Assembly (NCBI GenBank): GCA_046349315.1
Contig: JAXMCQ010000008.1
Coordinates: 62,001-126,000, forward strand
DNA: 64,000 nucleotides
Reading direction: 5' to 3'
Source: JAEUMG01 sp046349315
GTDB taxonomy: Bacteria; Pseudomonadota; Alphaproteobacteria; Rhizobiales; Aestuariivirgaceae
Both the position numbers and the translations under genes were made by a program. This document shows positions 24,819-34,262 of the stretch, piece after piece (position 1 is the first letter of the stretch; every line of letters starts with the position of its first letter). The notes beneath the pieces are model-generated. The model was given only the letters and a program-made list of their open reading frames with translations, did not search any database and was not told the DNA's origin.

Positions 24819-25649
24819 TCAGCCAGCCTTCACGATCTTATAGCCTTCCACTTCCTTGGCCACGGGCAATCCCGCCCAGCGATCGATGTCGTGCAGGACG
24901 ATGAGCTTCTGCTGGTCGCCGCCGATTTCGTTGTTCAGCTTGTCGAGGGTCTTGAGCTGCTCCCAGACGCTCCCCGTTGCATTGTTGAGCGGCATGTAGA
25001 CGCCGTCATTGGTGCGGCCTGTCAGCTGTTGACGCGAATAGACGCAGTCACCTGAAACCACCAGGCGCCCGCGCGCCGTTTCGACGATCACGAATTGCTG
25101 GCCGAGGGTGTGGCCCGAACCGAGGCGGACATGGATCCCCGGCAGAACATTGTCCTTGTCGCCTTCGACCAGCGTTACCCGATGCTCGATCGAGGCCTCG
25201 AGCGCGGTTCGCAGATTGTCGGGATCGATGATGGCGGTCAGATATCCGAAGCGGGGCGGCAGTGCGATCGCCTCATACCAGCTCAGCAATTCGCTTTTTT
25301 GGATGATGATCTGCGCATTGGGAAACTCGGCGATTGAACCCATGTGATCGAAATGGGCATGCGTGATAACGATATCGGTGACCGCCTCTGCCGCGACGCC
25401 GATTTCCGAGAGCATGCGGACCGGCGAGATCCAGTTCGGAATGCCGAATTTTCGCGAAAAGCCGGAGCTGTGCTCATCCTGCATAAACCCCACATCGATC
25501 AGGACATTGCGATCGCCGCGCTTGGCCAGCATGAAGGAGAACGGCAGATCGACGCGCCCATCCTCAAACATGCCGCTGACGAGGTCAACCCAAGGCTGCT
25601 GGTGCGAGCGCGCATATTCTATGACGAAGAGATCCCAAATATTACTCAC
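24819..25649 (-). CDS. Metallo-beta-lactamase-fold lactonase (AHL lactonase-like)
   Basis: A 276-residue MBL-fold hydrolase. HAHFDH (97-102) gives the dinuclear zinc site, with further ligands expected in GSGHTLGQ (His) and SGDCVY (Asp) and near VLHDIDRW. The overall layout matches N-acyl-homoserine-lactone and other lactone hydrolases. It is cytoplasmic, with no signal peptide. It is the last gene of an Rbs-type sugar importer operon (12 bases after the permease), so a sugar lactone or a related small lactone is a more likely substrate than a signal molecule. Quenching of quorum signals cannot be excluded. Confidence 0.8.
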   Translation of the reverse strand: MSNIWDLFVIEYARSHQQPWVDLVSGMFEDGRVDLPFSFMLAKRGDRNVLIDVGFMQDEHSSGFSRKFGIPNWISPVRMLSEIGVAAEAVTDIVITHAHFDHMGSIAEFPNAQIIIQKSELLSWYEAIALPPRFGYLTAIIDPDNLRTALEASIEHRVTLVEGDKDNVLPGIHVRLGSGHTLGQQFVIVETARGRLVVSGDCVYSRQQLTGRTNDGVYMPLNNATGSVWEQLKTLDKLNNEIGGDQQKLIVLHDIDRWAGLPVAKEVEGYKIVKAG

Positions 25650-25660
25650 GCAAATTTCCT

Positions 25661-26656
25661 CTAGCGTTCGGCGAGCACGCGGCCCAGGCTTGAAAGACCG
25701 ACGGCGACGATCAGGATCGCGCCTTGAAAGACGTATTGACTATAGGTCGGGGCGCCAAAAATATTAAGGCCATTGAAGCCAAAGGCGATGATCAGCGCGC
25801 CGACCAGAGTTCCCAGGATATGAAATTCACCATCGCGAAGCGTGGCCGAACCGAGGAACACCGCGGCAAAGGCCGTGAGCAGATAGGCGTCCGCAGCACT
25901 CGTCGTGCCGCTGCCGAGGCGGGAGGCGAGCAGGATGCCGGTCAATGCCGCACACACGCCGGAAATGACGAAGCCCAATGTCTTTATGCGATCGACGCTG
26001 ATGCCCGCAAGACGGGCCGCTGCCGAATTGCCGCCGACCGCCTGTATCTGCTGCCCGATGCTTGTCCGCTCGACCAGAACCCAGAGGCCGCCAAGCACGA
26101 TCGCCATGATGACGATGTTGTTGGGGATGCCGAATAGCCAACGGCCCAGCGAGAGCTGAAGAAAGGCCTCCGGGACACCGGCCACGATCGGAACGCCTGC
26201 CGAATAGGCGAAGGCGCAGCCGGTGATAATGGTGCCGACGCCCAGCGTGGCGATCACCGAATTGACGCGCATCTTGGTGACGATGAAGCCGTTGATGAGG
26301 CCGATCAGCGCACCCAGCGCCAATACGAGAAGAATGGCAACGGGTATCGGCATGCCGTCATGAACGATGAATCCGGTGATCAGGATGCCGTGTAGGCTTG
26401 CGGCGAAGCCAATGGAGAGGTCGAGTTCACCGACTGTCACGGCGAGCGTAAGGCCGCCGGCGATGATCATGGCAAGGGAGGCCTGATTGAGCACATTCGT
26501 GAAGTTGTTGATCGTTGGGAAGGCACGCGGCGAAAGGAGCGAAAAGGCGATGATCATCGCCAGGAGGCCGATGATCGTACCGTAACGCGCAAACATGCCG
26601 AGAGCAGCCTTCGTCCTCGGACTAAGACGCCTGCTGCCGATCGAAATATCATTCAT
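25661..26656 (-). CDS. Sugar ABC transporter permease (RbsC-like)
   Basis: A 331-residue inner-membrane protein with about ten hydrophobic segments. The family pattern includes LTLAVTVGELDLSIGFAASL, GLINGFIVTKMRVNSVIATLG and YLLTAFAAVFLGSATLRDGE. It forms the channel with the ATPase whose stop it overlaps by 4 bases. The operon (binding protein, ATPase, permease, lactonase) is controlled from the region facing the LacI gene. Confidence 0.9.
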   Translation of the reverse strand: MNDISIGSRRLSPRTKAALGMFARYGTIIGLLAMIIAFSLLSPRAFPTINNFTNVLNQASLAMIIAGGLTLAVTVGELDLSIGFAASLHGILITGFIVHDGMPIPVAILLVLALGALIGLINGFIVTKMRVNSVIATLGVGTIITGCAFAYSAGVPIVAGVPEAFLQLSLGRWLFGIPNNIVIMAIVLGGLWVLVERTSIGQQIQAVGGNSAAARLAGISVDRIKTLGFVISGVCAALTGILLASRLGSGTTSAADAYLLTAFAAVFLGSATLRDGEFHILGTLVGALIIAFGFNGLNIFGAPTYSQYVFQGAILIVAVGLSSLGRVLAER

Positions 26657-28227
26657 GTCGCCAACCGTTTGGAATGATGGTGTTCAGCATAGCTCGCCTC
26701 GACGATGCTGCTTCGCGTGACCGCATTGCCAGCAAGTTCGCGCACGATCCGTCCCTCGGCCATCACAAGCACACGGTCGCACACGTCGGGCAATTCTTCC
26801 GGCTCCGACGAGATCACGAGGACTGCCATGCCCTTCTCGGCGAGACCGCGGATGAGACGGTGAATTTCGATGCGTGCTCCGATATCGACACCGCGTGTCG
26901 GTTCGTCGAGGATGAGGACGCGCGGAGCAGATGCGATCCAGCGGCCAATTACCACCTTCTGCTGGTTGCCTCCGCTCAAGCGCCCTACCGGCGTATCGAC
27001 GCTTTGGGTCTTGATCGAGAGGGCGCGGATCGTTTCGAGGGTAAGGCTGTTGCGCGCCGCATTATTGATGAGCGGCAGCGCCGGGCTCACTACGATGCGC
27101 TTCAGATTCGCAAGACTAACATTGAAGGCCACACTCTTGCTGAGGACGAGGCCTTCGGCGCGCCGCTCTTCCGGCACTAGGCCCAGGCCGGAATTGACCG
27201 CGGCGTGCGGGGTCTTCGGCGCGAAGGACGCGCCACCGAGAAGCATGGTTCCAGTGTCAGGTTGATCCGCGCCATAGATCAGGCGTACGAGTTCGGTGCG
27301 CCCGGCACCGACAAGGCCACCGAGGCCGAGGACCTCGCCTTCATGCAGGTCGAAGGAGACGCCACGGACGCGCGGAAGGCGCGCCAGATTCTCGACGTGC
27401 AAAGCGACCTTTCGCCCCGTGGCCGTGCGACGGGTTGGCTGCTGCTCCACAGGCTTGCCACCAACGATTGCTTCGACAAGGGCCTGACGTGTGAGGCCGC
27501 GACGCTCGAACTCACGGATAGAGCGCCCATCGCGGAAGACAGTGACGCGATCACAAAGGTCGAGAATCTCGTGGAGGCGATGCGAAACATAGAGGACTGA
27601 CACCCCCGAGGCCGAGAGATCTCGCACGATCGCGTAGAGCCTCTCGCTCTCGCTTGCCGAGAGCGAGGCCGTCGGCTCGTCCATGACGATTAACCGTGCC
27701 TTGCGAACCAGCGCGCGGCAAATGTTAATCAGCCAGTTCTCGGCGGTGGATAAGCCCTTCACATTCGCGCCAAGCGGCGCGGTGATACCGACGCGGGCGG
27801 CAATCGGGACAACATCCTTCGCAATGGCGCGCCAATCGACCAGGCCAAAGCGCGAGCGCTTCGGGATCCCTAGCATGATATTCTGAAGGACAGTCATGCC
27901 GGGAATAAAGGCCAATTCCTGGTGGATGAAATTCATGCCGAGTTCGGTCGCCCGGTGCGGCGTTTCGATGGTGACGGGACGGCCATCGACCTCGATCGTG
28001 CCGGCGTCGGGCTGCACCAGCCCTGCGAGAATGCGAATGAGGGTTGACTTGCCTGCGCCATTCGCGCCGACCAACCCGTGCACTTCACCTGGCACGATGT
28101 CGAGGGACACGCCTTTCAGCGCGTGGGCACCGCCAAAGTTCTTGGTGATTTCGCGCGCCGCAACAAACGGGGGCGCTTTTGTCGCCCCCGCTTCGATTTG
28201 CCGGTCGCGTACATGGCTCCCGTTCAA
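26653..28227 (-). CDS. Sugar ABC transporter ATP-binding protein (RbsA/MglA-like)
   Basis: A 524-residue protein with two ABC domains in tandem, the normal layout for ribose/galactose importers. The first domain has GLVGANGAGKSTLIRILAG and VMDEPTASLSASE. The second is degenerate at its P-loop (GLGGLVGAGRTELVR) and carries LSGGNQQKVVIGRWI and ILDEPTRGVDIGA. It starts 9 bases after the binding-protein stop and overlaps the permease start by 4. Confidence 0.9.
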   Translation of the reverse strand: MNGSHVRDRQIEAGATKAPPFVAAREITKNFGGAHALKGVSLDIVPGEVHGLVGANGAGKSTLIRILAGLVQPDAGTIEVDGRPVTIETPHRATELGMNFIHQELAFIPGMTVLQNIMLGIPKRSRFGLVDWRAIAKDVVPIAARVGITAPLGANVKGLSTAENWLINICRALVRKARLIVMDEPTASLSASESERLYAIVRDLSASGVSVLYVSHRLHEILDLCDRVTVFRDGRSIREFERRGLTRQALVEAIVGGKPVEQQPTRRTATGRKVALHVENLARLPRVRGVSFDLHEGEVLGLGGLVGAGRTELVRLIYGADQPDTGTMLLGGASFAPKTPHAAVNSGLGLVPEERRAEGLVLSKSVAFNVSLANLKRIVVSPALPLINNAARNSLTLETIRALSIKTQSVDTPVGRLSGGNQQKVVIGRWIASAPRVLILDEPTRGVDIGARIEIHRLIRGLAEKGMAVLVISSEPEELPDVCDRVLVMAEGRIVRELAGNAVTRSSIVEASYAEHHHSKRLAT

Positions 28228-28236
28228 CAGGCCATC

Positions 28237-29178
28237 CTACTTGATCGCGTCAGGATGCTCTTTGATGAACGCTTCGACAGTGTCCCTGGTGACGAGCACG
28301 GCCGGTACTTCAACCGCTTTCGGCTGCCAGGAACTGCCGGCGTCTTTGATCTCCTTGAGCATCTTCACCATATTATAGCCTTCGGTGAAGCTGTCTTGCC
28401 ATGCCGTTGCGGTCATGAAGCCGTTTTTGATGTTCTCGAGCGCCTGGGCATTGCCGTTCACGCCATAGACCTTCACGTCGTCACGGTTCTGCGCGCGCAG
28501 CGAACCGATGGCGCCGATCGAGGGATCATCCCAGCATCCCCAGATGGCCAGGCTTTCAGCTCCGGCAGGATGGCTCGCGAGCCAGGCATTGGCATATTGC
28601 GCGCCATCCTCGAAATAGCCGGGGATGCGGACTTCGTTTTTGGTGACCTTGATATCCGGATATTTTTCGAGCGCCTTGTCGAGTTCGACCTCGCGGTTCC
28701 GGCACACTTCGCCGGTACGATAGGTCAGTTCGAGGAGCGAGCCTTTGCCATCCATGTTCTTGATCATGAGTTCGTTGACCGGCACCACCATTGGCCCTCC
28801 CGAGCCATTGGTTGCGGCAACGGTGCCGCCTAGCCCGCCGCCCCAGGTCACGACCGGAATGTTTGCGCCACCAGCCGCAGCGAGGCCTGCGCCGATTGAT
28901 GACCATGGAAACACCATGTCAACGATCGCGTAGGCGCCAAGCTGGGCGAAGTTCTGGATCGCGGCATTGGCCTGGTCGGCGCTGCCTGCCGCATCGATGA
29001 CATTGATCTGGAATCCAAGTTCGTCGGCTGCCTTGGTGGCCCCCTGGATGTAGCGGGCATTATTGGCCTCGGTGGCACTGATCGAGACCAGCCCGATCAG
29101 AGGTTTGTCCTGGGCCAGGGCCGCACCAGCGGTCACTGCAAAGCTTGCGGCAAGGATACCGCACAAAAGCTTGTTCAT
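28237..29178 (-). CDS. Sugar ABC transporter substrate-binding protein
   Basis: A 313-residue periplasmic-binding protein. I place the start at 29178 (MNKLLCGILAASFAVTAG, signal peptide to about 23) with a GGGAG ribosome site 7 bases upstream. The longer frame upstream lacks protein character. The mature protein has the two-lobed PBP type 1 pattern (IGLVSISATEANNARYIQGA). The ligand cannot be read from sequence. Co-expression with a lactonase suggests a sugar acid, lactone or related compound. Confidence 0.85.
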   Translation of the reverse strand: MNKLLCGILAASFAVTAGAALAQDKPLIGLVSISATEANNARYIQGATKAADELGFQINVIDAAGSADQANAAIQNFAQLGAYAIVDMVFPWSSIGAGLAAAGGANIPVVTWGGGLGGTVAATNGSGGPMVVPVNELMIKNMDGKGSLLELTYRTGEVCRNREVELDKALEKYPDIKVTKNEVRIPGYFEDGAQYANAWLASHPAGAESLAIWGCWDDPSIGAIGSLRAQNRDDVKVYGVNGNAQALENIKNGFMTATAWQDSFTEGYNMVKMLKEIKDAGSSWQPKAVEVPAVLVTRDTVEAFIKEHPDAIK

Positions 29179-29226
29179 GTTTGTTCGCTCCCATATTCGG
29201 CCGGCGCCATGACATGTGGCGCAGCT

Positions 29227-29234
29227 AACCGGTT
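29227..29234. promoter_or_regulatory. Candidate LacI-family operator
   Basis: AACCGGTT, a perfect palindrome of the kind bound by LacI-family regulators, lies between the divergent binding-protein and LacI genes. A weaker relative (GCGAACCGTTTCGG) occurs near 29322-29335. This is a plausible shared control region, and no binding data are implied. Confidence 0.4.
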
Positions 29235-29347
29235 CGGAAGATTTGCGGATTAGAGGCCCGAGCGCAAGTGAAATCCGCCGATAAATGGCGCTGGACAATC
29301 AGATTCCCCATGCGCAAAGTTGGCGAACCGTTTCGGCAGAGAGACTT

Positions 29348-30367
29348 ATGGCGACTATTCGTGATGTAGCCAAGGCGGCCGGCGTTTCGGTTGCGACCGT
29401 ATCGGCGGTCATCAATGATTCAGCCTATGTCAGCCCGGAATTGCGCGGACGGGTTCTCAACGCCATCAGTAAATTGCGGTATGCGCCATCTCAAGTTGCG
29501 CGCAATCTCAGCCGCGGACGCACGCAGCTCATCGCGCTCGCCGTCGCGGACCTCGCCAATCCCTTCTATGCCCGGATTGTCTGGGCCGCCGAAGCGGCCG
29601 CCGCAGCATGGGGATACGCTATCGTCGTTTTCAACAGCGACGAAAATCCGGACACGGAAACCCGTGTTCTCGAGCGGATCCGCTCGCTGGGATGCGACGG
29701 TGCTATTCTCGTCCCGGTTGCAGCAGCGGCCGACTACCGTCCGGGAACACTCCGTGAGGGTCCGCCCGTGGTGCTCTTGGGCCGATCGGTCGACGATCCG
29801 ACAATCGACACGGTCACGATCGACAACCGGTCGGCGGCGCGGCAGGCCACGACTTACCTGATTGATCTCGGGCACACCCGCATCGGCTCGATTACCGGGC
29901 CGCTCCATATCTCGACAGGAAAAGGTCGATATGAAGGGATGCTCGAGTCCATGGCGGCACGGGGCCTCACTCCCCTGCCCGCCCATGTCCGATCCGGCGA
30001 ATTTCGCGAGGAGGTTGCCTATTCGGTGGCGCGCGACCTGCTTCGCTCGCCCGACCGGCCGACCGCACTTTATGTTGCCAATGGCGTCATGGCTTTGGGG
30101 GTGATGCGCGCTATTGCCGATCTTGGATTGCGTTGCCCCGCCGATATCTCGGTTGCTTCCACCGATAACATTGCAGGCATTGGAGGCCTGCGGCCGCAGC
30201 TCACGCGCACCGAACATCCGGTGCTCGAAATGACAAACGAGGCCTTTCGCATGCTCGTCGACCGCATCAAGGGGACATCCTACGAGGCGGGCCGGAATGT
30301 CGTGTTCAATCCGGCTCTCGTTGTCGGCGACAGCTGCGCCCCGCTGCGTTCATTTCAACACGCCTAG
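29348..30367 (+). CDS. LacI-family transcriptional regulator
   Basis: A 339-residue repressor. The start at 29348 (MATIRDVAKAAGVSVATVS) puts the helix-turn-helix at residues 3-24, as in the family; the 21 codons upstream are not family-like. The hinge helix is SQVARNLSRGRTQLIALAVA, followed by a sugar-binding PBP type 1 domain. It is divergent from the Rbs-type importer operon and most likely represses it until the transported sugar binds. Confidence 0.9.
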   Translation: MATIRDVAKAAGVSVATVSAVINDSAYVSPELRGRVLNAISKLRYAPSQVARNLSRGRTQLIALAVADLANPFYARIVWAAEAAAAAWGYAIVVFNSDENPDTETRVLERIRSLGCDGAILVPVAAAADYRPGTLREGPPVVLLGRSVDDPTIDTVTIDNRSAARQATTYLIDLGHTRIGSITGPLHISTGKGRYEGMLESMAARGLTPLPAHVRSGEFREEVAYSVARDLLRSPDRPTALYVANGVMALGVMRAIADLGLRCPADISVASTDNIAGIGGLRPQLTRTEHPVLEMTNEAFRMLVDRIKGTSYEAGRNVVFNPALVVGDSCAPLRSFQHA

Positions 30368-30370
30368 GCG

Positions 30371-30559
30371 CTATTTGAGCGAATCGCGCTCGGCGATAAG
30401 CCTGTCCAGCAACGCCTGCTGGTCGGCGATGCGATCGGCATTTCGCTCTTCGTCGGCAGCGCCGGAGAATGCTGCAGCCTGCTCCGTCAGTTCGGCGATG
30501 TTGTCGCGAATGATCGCGATGCGGTCGTTAAGTTCTTTCAGGCGGACGGGATCGGGCAT
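30371..30559 (-). CDS. Small coiled-coil protein
   Basis: 62 residues, almost entirely charged helix (LKELNDRIAIIRDNIAELTE, DQQALLDRLIAERDSLK), predicted to form a coiled coil and resembling SlyX-like small proteins in character only. The ATG is preceded by GGAGCC. It is convergent with the LacI gene (3-base gap). Function unknown. Confidence 0.6.
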   Translation of the reverse strand: MPDPVRLKELNDRIAIIRDNIAELTEQAAAFSGAADEERNADRIADQQALLDRLIAERDSLK

Positions 30560-30610
30560 GCGGGCTCCTATTGTGTTCTATCGCTATTATCATCGTAACA
30601 GCATAGCAGC

Positions 30611-31357
30611 TCAATGGCCGGCGGTCGTCCCGCCGTCAATCGAAAGCGATGTGCCGGTGACATAGGCCGCGTCAGGCGACGCAAGATAAAGAATGCCGGA
30701 GGCAACCTCCTCGGGCTTGGCCATTCGCCGCAAAGGGGCATAGTCGGCCATGGCAGCCAGCCTTCTCGCGGGGTCGTCAGCACGCGCCGCATCCAGCCGG
30801 ACCATGTCGGTATCGACCGTTCCCGGCGAAACGCAGTTGACGCGCACATCGGGCGCGTATTCGAGCGCCATGGCGCGTGTCATGTTGAGGATTGCCGCCT
30901 TCGTGGCGCAGTAAACAACGGCGCCATATTGGCCCATCACTCCGGATTCAGAAGCAAGATTCACAATGGCGCCTCCGTTCAGACGAAGCTCGGGTAAAGA
31001 GGCCTTGGTGCAGAAGAAGACGCTTTTCACATTGGCGTCCATCATCCTGTCATATGCGTCCTCGTCAAAATCCTCAGTCCTGGCGCTGTACCAGATGCCC
31101 GCATTGTTCACGAGGATATCGAGGCCACCCAATGTTTTCATTGACGCGGCCACTAGGCTTTCGCAGCCTACGGCGGAACTGACGTCGAAACCAAAGCCTG
31201 CAACACCACCTACCTCGCCGGCTGCAATCTCTGCAGCCTCAGCGGCCCTGCCATGGACGACGACATGCGCCCCCTCCTCCGCAAACGCCTTGGCGGTCGC
31301 CCGGCCAATGCCGCGCGTCGACCCGGTCACGAGAATTCGCTTGTTCTTGAATCGCAT
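30611..31357 (-). CDS. Short-chain dehydrogenase/reductase
   Basis: A classical SDR of 248 residues: TGSTRGIGRA cofactor loop (about 11-20), NNAGIW, catalytic serine in NLASESG and YCATK (Tyr-xxx-Lys). It oxidises or reduces a small alcohol or sugar with NAD(P). It stands alone on the minus strand between the LacI gene and a divergent FAD monooxygenase-like gene. Substrate unknown. Confidence 0.85.
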   Translation of the reverse strand: MRFKNKRILVTGSTRGIGRATAKAFAEEGAHVVVHGRAAEAAEIAAGEVGGVAGFGFDVSSAVGCESLVAASMKTLGGLDILVNNAGIWYSARTEDFDEDAYDRMMDANVKSVFFCTKASLPELRLNGGAIVNLASESGVMGQYGAVVYCATKAAILNMTRAMALEYAPDVRVNCVSPGTVDTDMVRLDAARADDPARRLAAMADYAPLRRMAKPEEVASGILYLASPDAAYVTGTSLSIDGGTTAGH

Positions 31358-31447
31358 GGCGTTTGACCTTTCGGAGGCGGGCTTTCATATGTGCGGTTAG
31401 CTTCTAGCTGAATAAGGACGTTCGAGAAATGCGAGGACGCTTGAAAA

Positions 31448-32719
31448 ATGGCGCCTGAGAAAGTGGAAGTGCTTGTTGTCGGTGCCGGGCAGGCCGGCGT
31501 GGCCATGAGCGAGCATCTGACCAGGGCCGGCATCCCGCATCTTGTCCTGGAGCGAGGACGGATCGCTGAGCGCTGGCGCTCAGAGCGTTGGGACTCGCTC
31601 GTCGCCAATGGCCCCGCCTGGCATGACCGATTTCCAAGCCTGGAATTTTCCGGCACCGATCCCGATGCCTTCCCCACCAAGGAGACCGTCGCCGACTATT
31701 TTGTCGCCTATGCCGGGAAATTCTGCGGCCCTATCCGCTGCGGCGTGGAGGTGAAATCGGTCACCAAGAATCCGGGCCGGCCCGGCTTCCATGTCGAAAC
31801 GTCAAAGGGTGATATCGAAGCGCGGTATGTGGTCGCCGCGACAGGCGCATTTCAGCATCCCGCCATCCCTTCGATGGTGCCGGAGAATGCCGGGGTCCTG
31901 CAGATGCACTCGACCGCCTATCGCAACCCTTCGCAGCTCCCCGCCGGTGCGGTGCTGGTGATCGGTGCCGGGTCATCCGGCGCACAGATCGCCGATGAAC
32001 TCATGCGCTCGGGCCGACAGGTTTACCTCTCGGTCGGTCCGCATGATCGTCCGCCGCGGCGCTATCGCGGACGCGACTTCGTATGGTGGCTGGGCGTGCT
32101 AGGCAAATGGGATATGGCCGCGCCAGCCGAAGGCCGCGAACATGTGACGATTGCGGTCAGCGGCGCCTATGGCGGCAAGACCGTCGATTTCAGGAATCTC
32201 GCCGCACAAGGCATGTTGCTCATGGGCCGTGCGGAAAGTTTTAAGAATGGCGTGATGCGCTTCGCGCCCGATCTTGCGAAGAACATCGCGAATGGGGACG
32301 CAAACTATCTTTCGGTACTTGAGGAGGCCGATGCCTTTGTCGCACGGCACGGACTCGATCTACCCGAAGAGCCGGAGGCCAAGATAATCGGCCCGGATCC
32401 CGAATGCATGGCCCACCCCATCCTTGACCTCAATCTTGCCGATGCCGGCATCACTTCGATCATATGGGCGACGGGCTTCACGTCAGATTACGGCTGGCTG
32501 CGCGTCGATGCATTCGATCCGAAGGGGAAACCGAAGCACCAGCGCGGCGTTTCGACGGAGCCTGGAATCTATTTCCTTGGACTTCCCTGGCAGTCGCGCA
32601 GAGGATCGACCTTCATCTGGGGGGTTTGGCACGACGCCAAGTATATCGCCGATCAGATCGCCATCCAGCGCGGCTATCTCGCCTACACGTCACCCGCGAA
32701 AAGCTACCAGCAGGTGTAA
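31448..32719 (+). CDS. Flavin-containing monooxygenase-like FAD/NAD(P) oxidoreductase
   Basis: A 423-residue enzyme with an N-terminal FAD-binding loop (VVGAGQAGVAMSEHL, about 9-23) and a second Rossmann loop for NADPH (VIGAGSSGAQIADEL, about 172-186), the layout of group B flavin monooxygenases. It ends with IIWATGFTSDYGW, the ATG motif linking the two sites. A GAGGAC ribosome site precedes the ATG. It probably hydroxylates an N- or S-containing or carbonyl substrate. The 3' end overlaps the convergent SDR by 16 bases. Confidence 0.85.
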   Translation: MAPEKVEVLVVGAGQAGVAMSEHLTRAGIPHLVLERGRIAERWRSERWDSLVANGPAWHDRFPSLEFSGTDPDAFPTKETVADYFVAYAGKFCGPIRCGVEVKSVTKNPGRPGFHVETSKGDIEARYVVAATGAFQHPAIPSMVPENAGVLQMHSTAYRNPSQLPAGAVLVIGAGSSGAQIADELMRSGRQVYLSVGPHDRPPRRYRGRDFVWWLGVLGKWDMAAPAEGREHVTIAVSGAYGGKTVDFRNLAAQGMLLMGRAESFKNGVMRFAPDLAKNIANGDANYLSVLEEADAFVARHGLDLPEEPEAKIIGPDPECMAHPILDLNLADAGITSIIWATGFTSDYGWLRVDAFDPKGKPKHQRGVSTEPGIYFLGLPWQSRRGSTFIWGVWHDAKYIADQIAIQRGYLAYTSPAKSYQQV

Positions 32720-33480
32720 CCACCGTCGGCCAGCACGATCGTGCCGGTAACAAGGCTCGCCGCATCGGACGCAAGGAATTGCACAACTGAGGCGATCTCG
32801 TCCGGTTGGCCGACGCGGCCCATTGGCGTCATTTCCAGCCAGGTCTTGTACATTTCAGGGTTCTCTTTGATCCCGAATGATGTAAGCGGCGTCTCGATAT
32901 AGGTGGGAGCGACAGCATTGACGCGTACGCCGCGCTTTGCCCACTCAGCGGCAAGCGACCGCGTCATGTGATGCACCGCCGCCTTGGATGCGTTGTAGAA
33001 GGACTGCGGCTGCGGCTTGTTGACGATATAGCCCGACATCGAGCCGATATTGACGATCGCGCCCTTGCCCTGCTTCAGCATCTCGCGACCGAAGGCCCGG
33101 CAGCACCAGAAGACACCATCGACATTGACGTCCATATGGAAGCGCCAATGCTCGTCCGATGTGTCCTCGGCACGGACATCGCTCTTCGCAACACCGGCAT
33201 TGTTGACCAGAATGTCGACGCGGCCATGCTTCTTCATGACCTCGGCCGCGGCCTTGTCGACATCCTTCGACTTCGTGACATCAAGTGTAATGCCGCTCGC
33301 CTTGAGACCGAGCTTCTCCAACGCCGCGACGCTCGACTTGACCCGATCCGGCATCATTTCGGCGACAACCACGGTGGCTCCTGCTTCGCCCAAGGCCTGC
33401 GCGCAGGCAAAGCCGATGCCCTGACCGCCGCCCGTCACAACCGCCACGCGCCCGTCGAGCTTCATCTTTTCCATATACAT
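32704..33480 (-). CDS. Short-chain dehydrogenase/reductase, polyol operon
   Basis: A 258-residue SDR: TGGGQGIGFA, NNAGVAKS, serine in NIGSMSGYI and YNASK catalytic pair. I chose the ATG at 33480 (MYMEKMKLDG) because AAGGAAAAAGAAG precedes it; the longer start at 33507 lies inside the upstream gene. As the last gene of the polyol operon it probably oxidises a second sugar alcohol, in the style of xylitol, threitol or arabinitol dehydrogenases. Confidence 0.8.
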   Translation of the reverse strand: MYMEKMKLDGRVAVVTGGGQGIGFACAQALGEAGATVVVAEMMPDRVKSSVAALEKLGLKASGITLDVTKSKDVDKAAAEVMKKHGRVDILVNNAGVAKSDVRAEDTSDEHWRFHMDVNVDGVFWCCRAFGREMLKQGKGAIVNIGSMSGYIVNKPQPQSFYNASKAAVHHMTRSLAAEWAKRGVRVNAVAPTYIETPLTSFGIKENPEMYKTWLEMTPMGRVGQPDEIASVVQFLASDAASLVTGTIVLADGGYTCW

Positions 33481-33494
33481 CTTCTTTTTCCTTT

Positions 33495-34262
33495 TCAGCT
33501 CATCCAATTGCCGCCATCGACATTGAGTGTCTGGGCGACGACGTAATCGCTGTCAGCCGAGGCGAGAAAAACCGCGGCGCCGACATGATCCTCGGGCTTG
33601 CCCATCCGGCCGAACGGTACCGCTTCGCCAACCAGGCGCTTCTTTTCGCCGGGCGGGCGGCCCTCATATTTCGCAAACAGGGCATCGACTTCGTCCCACA
33701 TGGGCGTGTCGACGACGCCCGGCGCAATGCCGTTCACATTGATCTTATGCTTGATCAAGGCAAGGCCTGCCGACTGGGTTATGCTGATGACGGCGGCCTT
33801 GGACGCGCAATAGACCGCGACGAGCGGTTCGCCGCGTCGTCCCGCCTGGGAAGCAATATTGATGACCTTGCCGCCCTGCCCTGCCGCTATCATCTCGCGC
33901 GCGACAGCCTGGAGCGTGAACAGCAGGCCTTTCACGTTCACAGCGAAGACCTTGCCGAAACTTGCCTCGGTGATCTCGCCGATGGGCGCCATGTCGAAGA
34001 TCGCGGCATTGTTGACGAGAATGTCGATGCGGCCAGCGCGCTTCTTCACTTCCGCAACCATGGCATCAATCGATTCCAGGCGCGTCACGTCGAGGCGGCA
34101 TGAGAAGCAGTCGCGGCCTAGAGCCGATGCGGCCTCCGGTGCCGCCTTATCGATATCTGCAATGCAGATACGCGCCCCTTCGGCCGCCAAGCCTCGCGCA
34201 ATGGCGAGACCAATACCGCGCGCGCCGCCAGTTACGACGGCAACCTTGCCGTCGAGTTTCAC
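33495..34262 (-). CDS. smoS: Sorbitol/polyol dehydrogenase, SDR family (SmoS-like)
   Basis: A 255-residue SDR with TGGARGIGLA, NNAAIFDMAPIGEIT, NIASQAGRRGEPLVAVYCAS (Ser, Tyr-xxx-Lys) and the C-terminal DGGNWMS. These features match the sorbitol dehydrogenases of rhodobacterial and rhizobial smo operons, which convert D-sorbitol to D-fructose with NAD. ATG overlaps the transporter ATPase stop (ATGA), tying oxidation to polyol import. Confidence 0.85.
   Translation of the reverse strand: MKLDGKVAVVTGGARGIGLAIARGLAAEGARICIADIDKAAPEAASALGRDCFSCRLDVTRLESIDAMVAEVKKRAGRIDILVNNAAIFDMAPIGEITEASFGKVFAVNVKGLLFTLQAVAREMIAAGQGGKVINIASQAGRRGEPLVAVYCASKAAVISITQSAGLALIKHKINVNGIAPGVVDTPMWDEVDALFAKYEGRPPGEKKRLVGEAVPFGRMGKPEDHVGAAVFLASADSDYVVAQTLNVDGGNWMS

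Noticed and set aside
28175..28200. GGGGGCG/CGCCCCC hairpin as a terminator between the importer genes
   Set aside because: It lies inside the N-terminal coding part of the ATPase gene and has no termination context.
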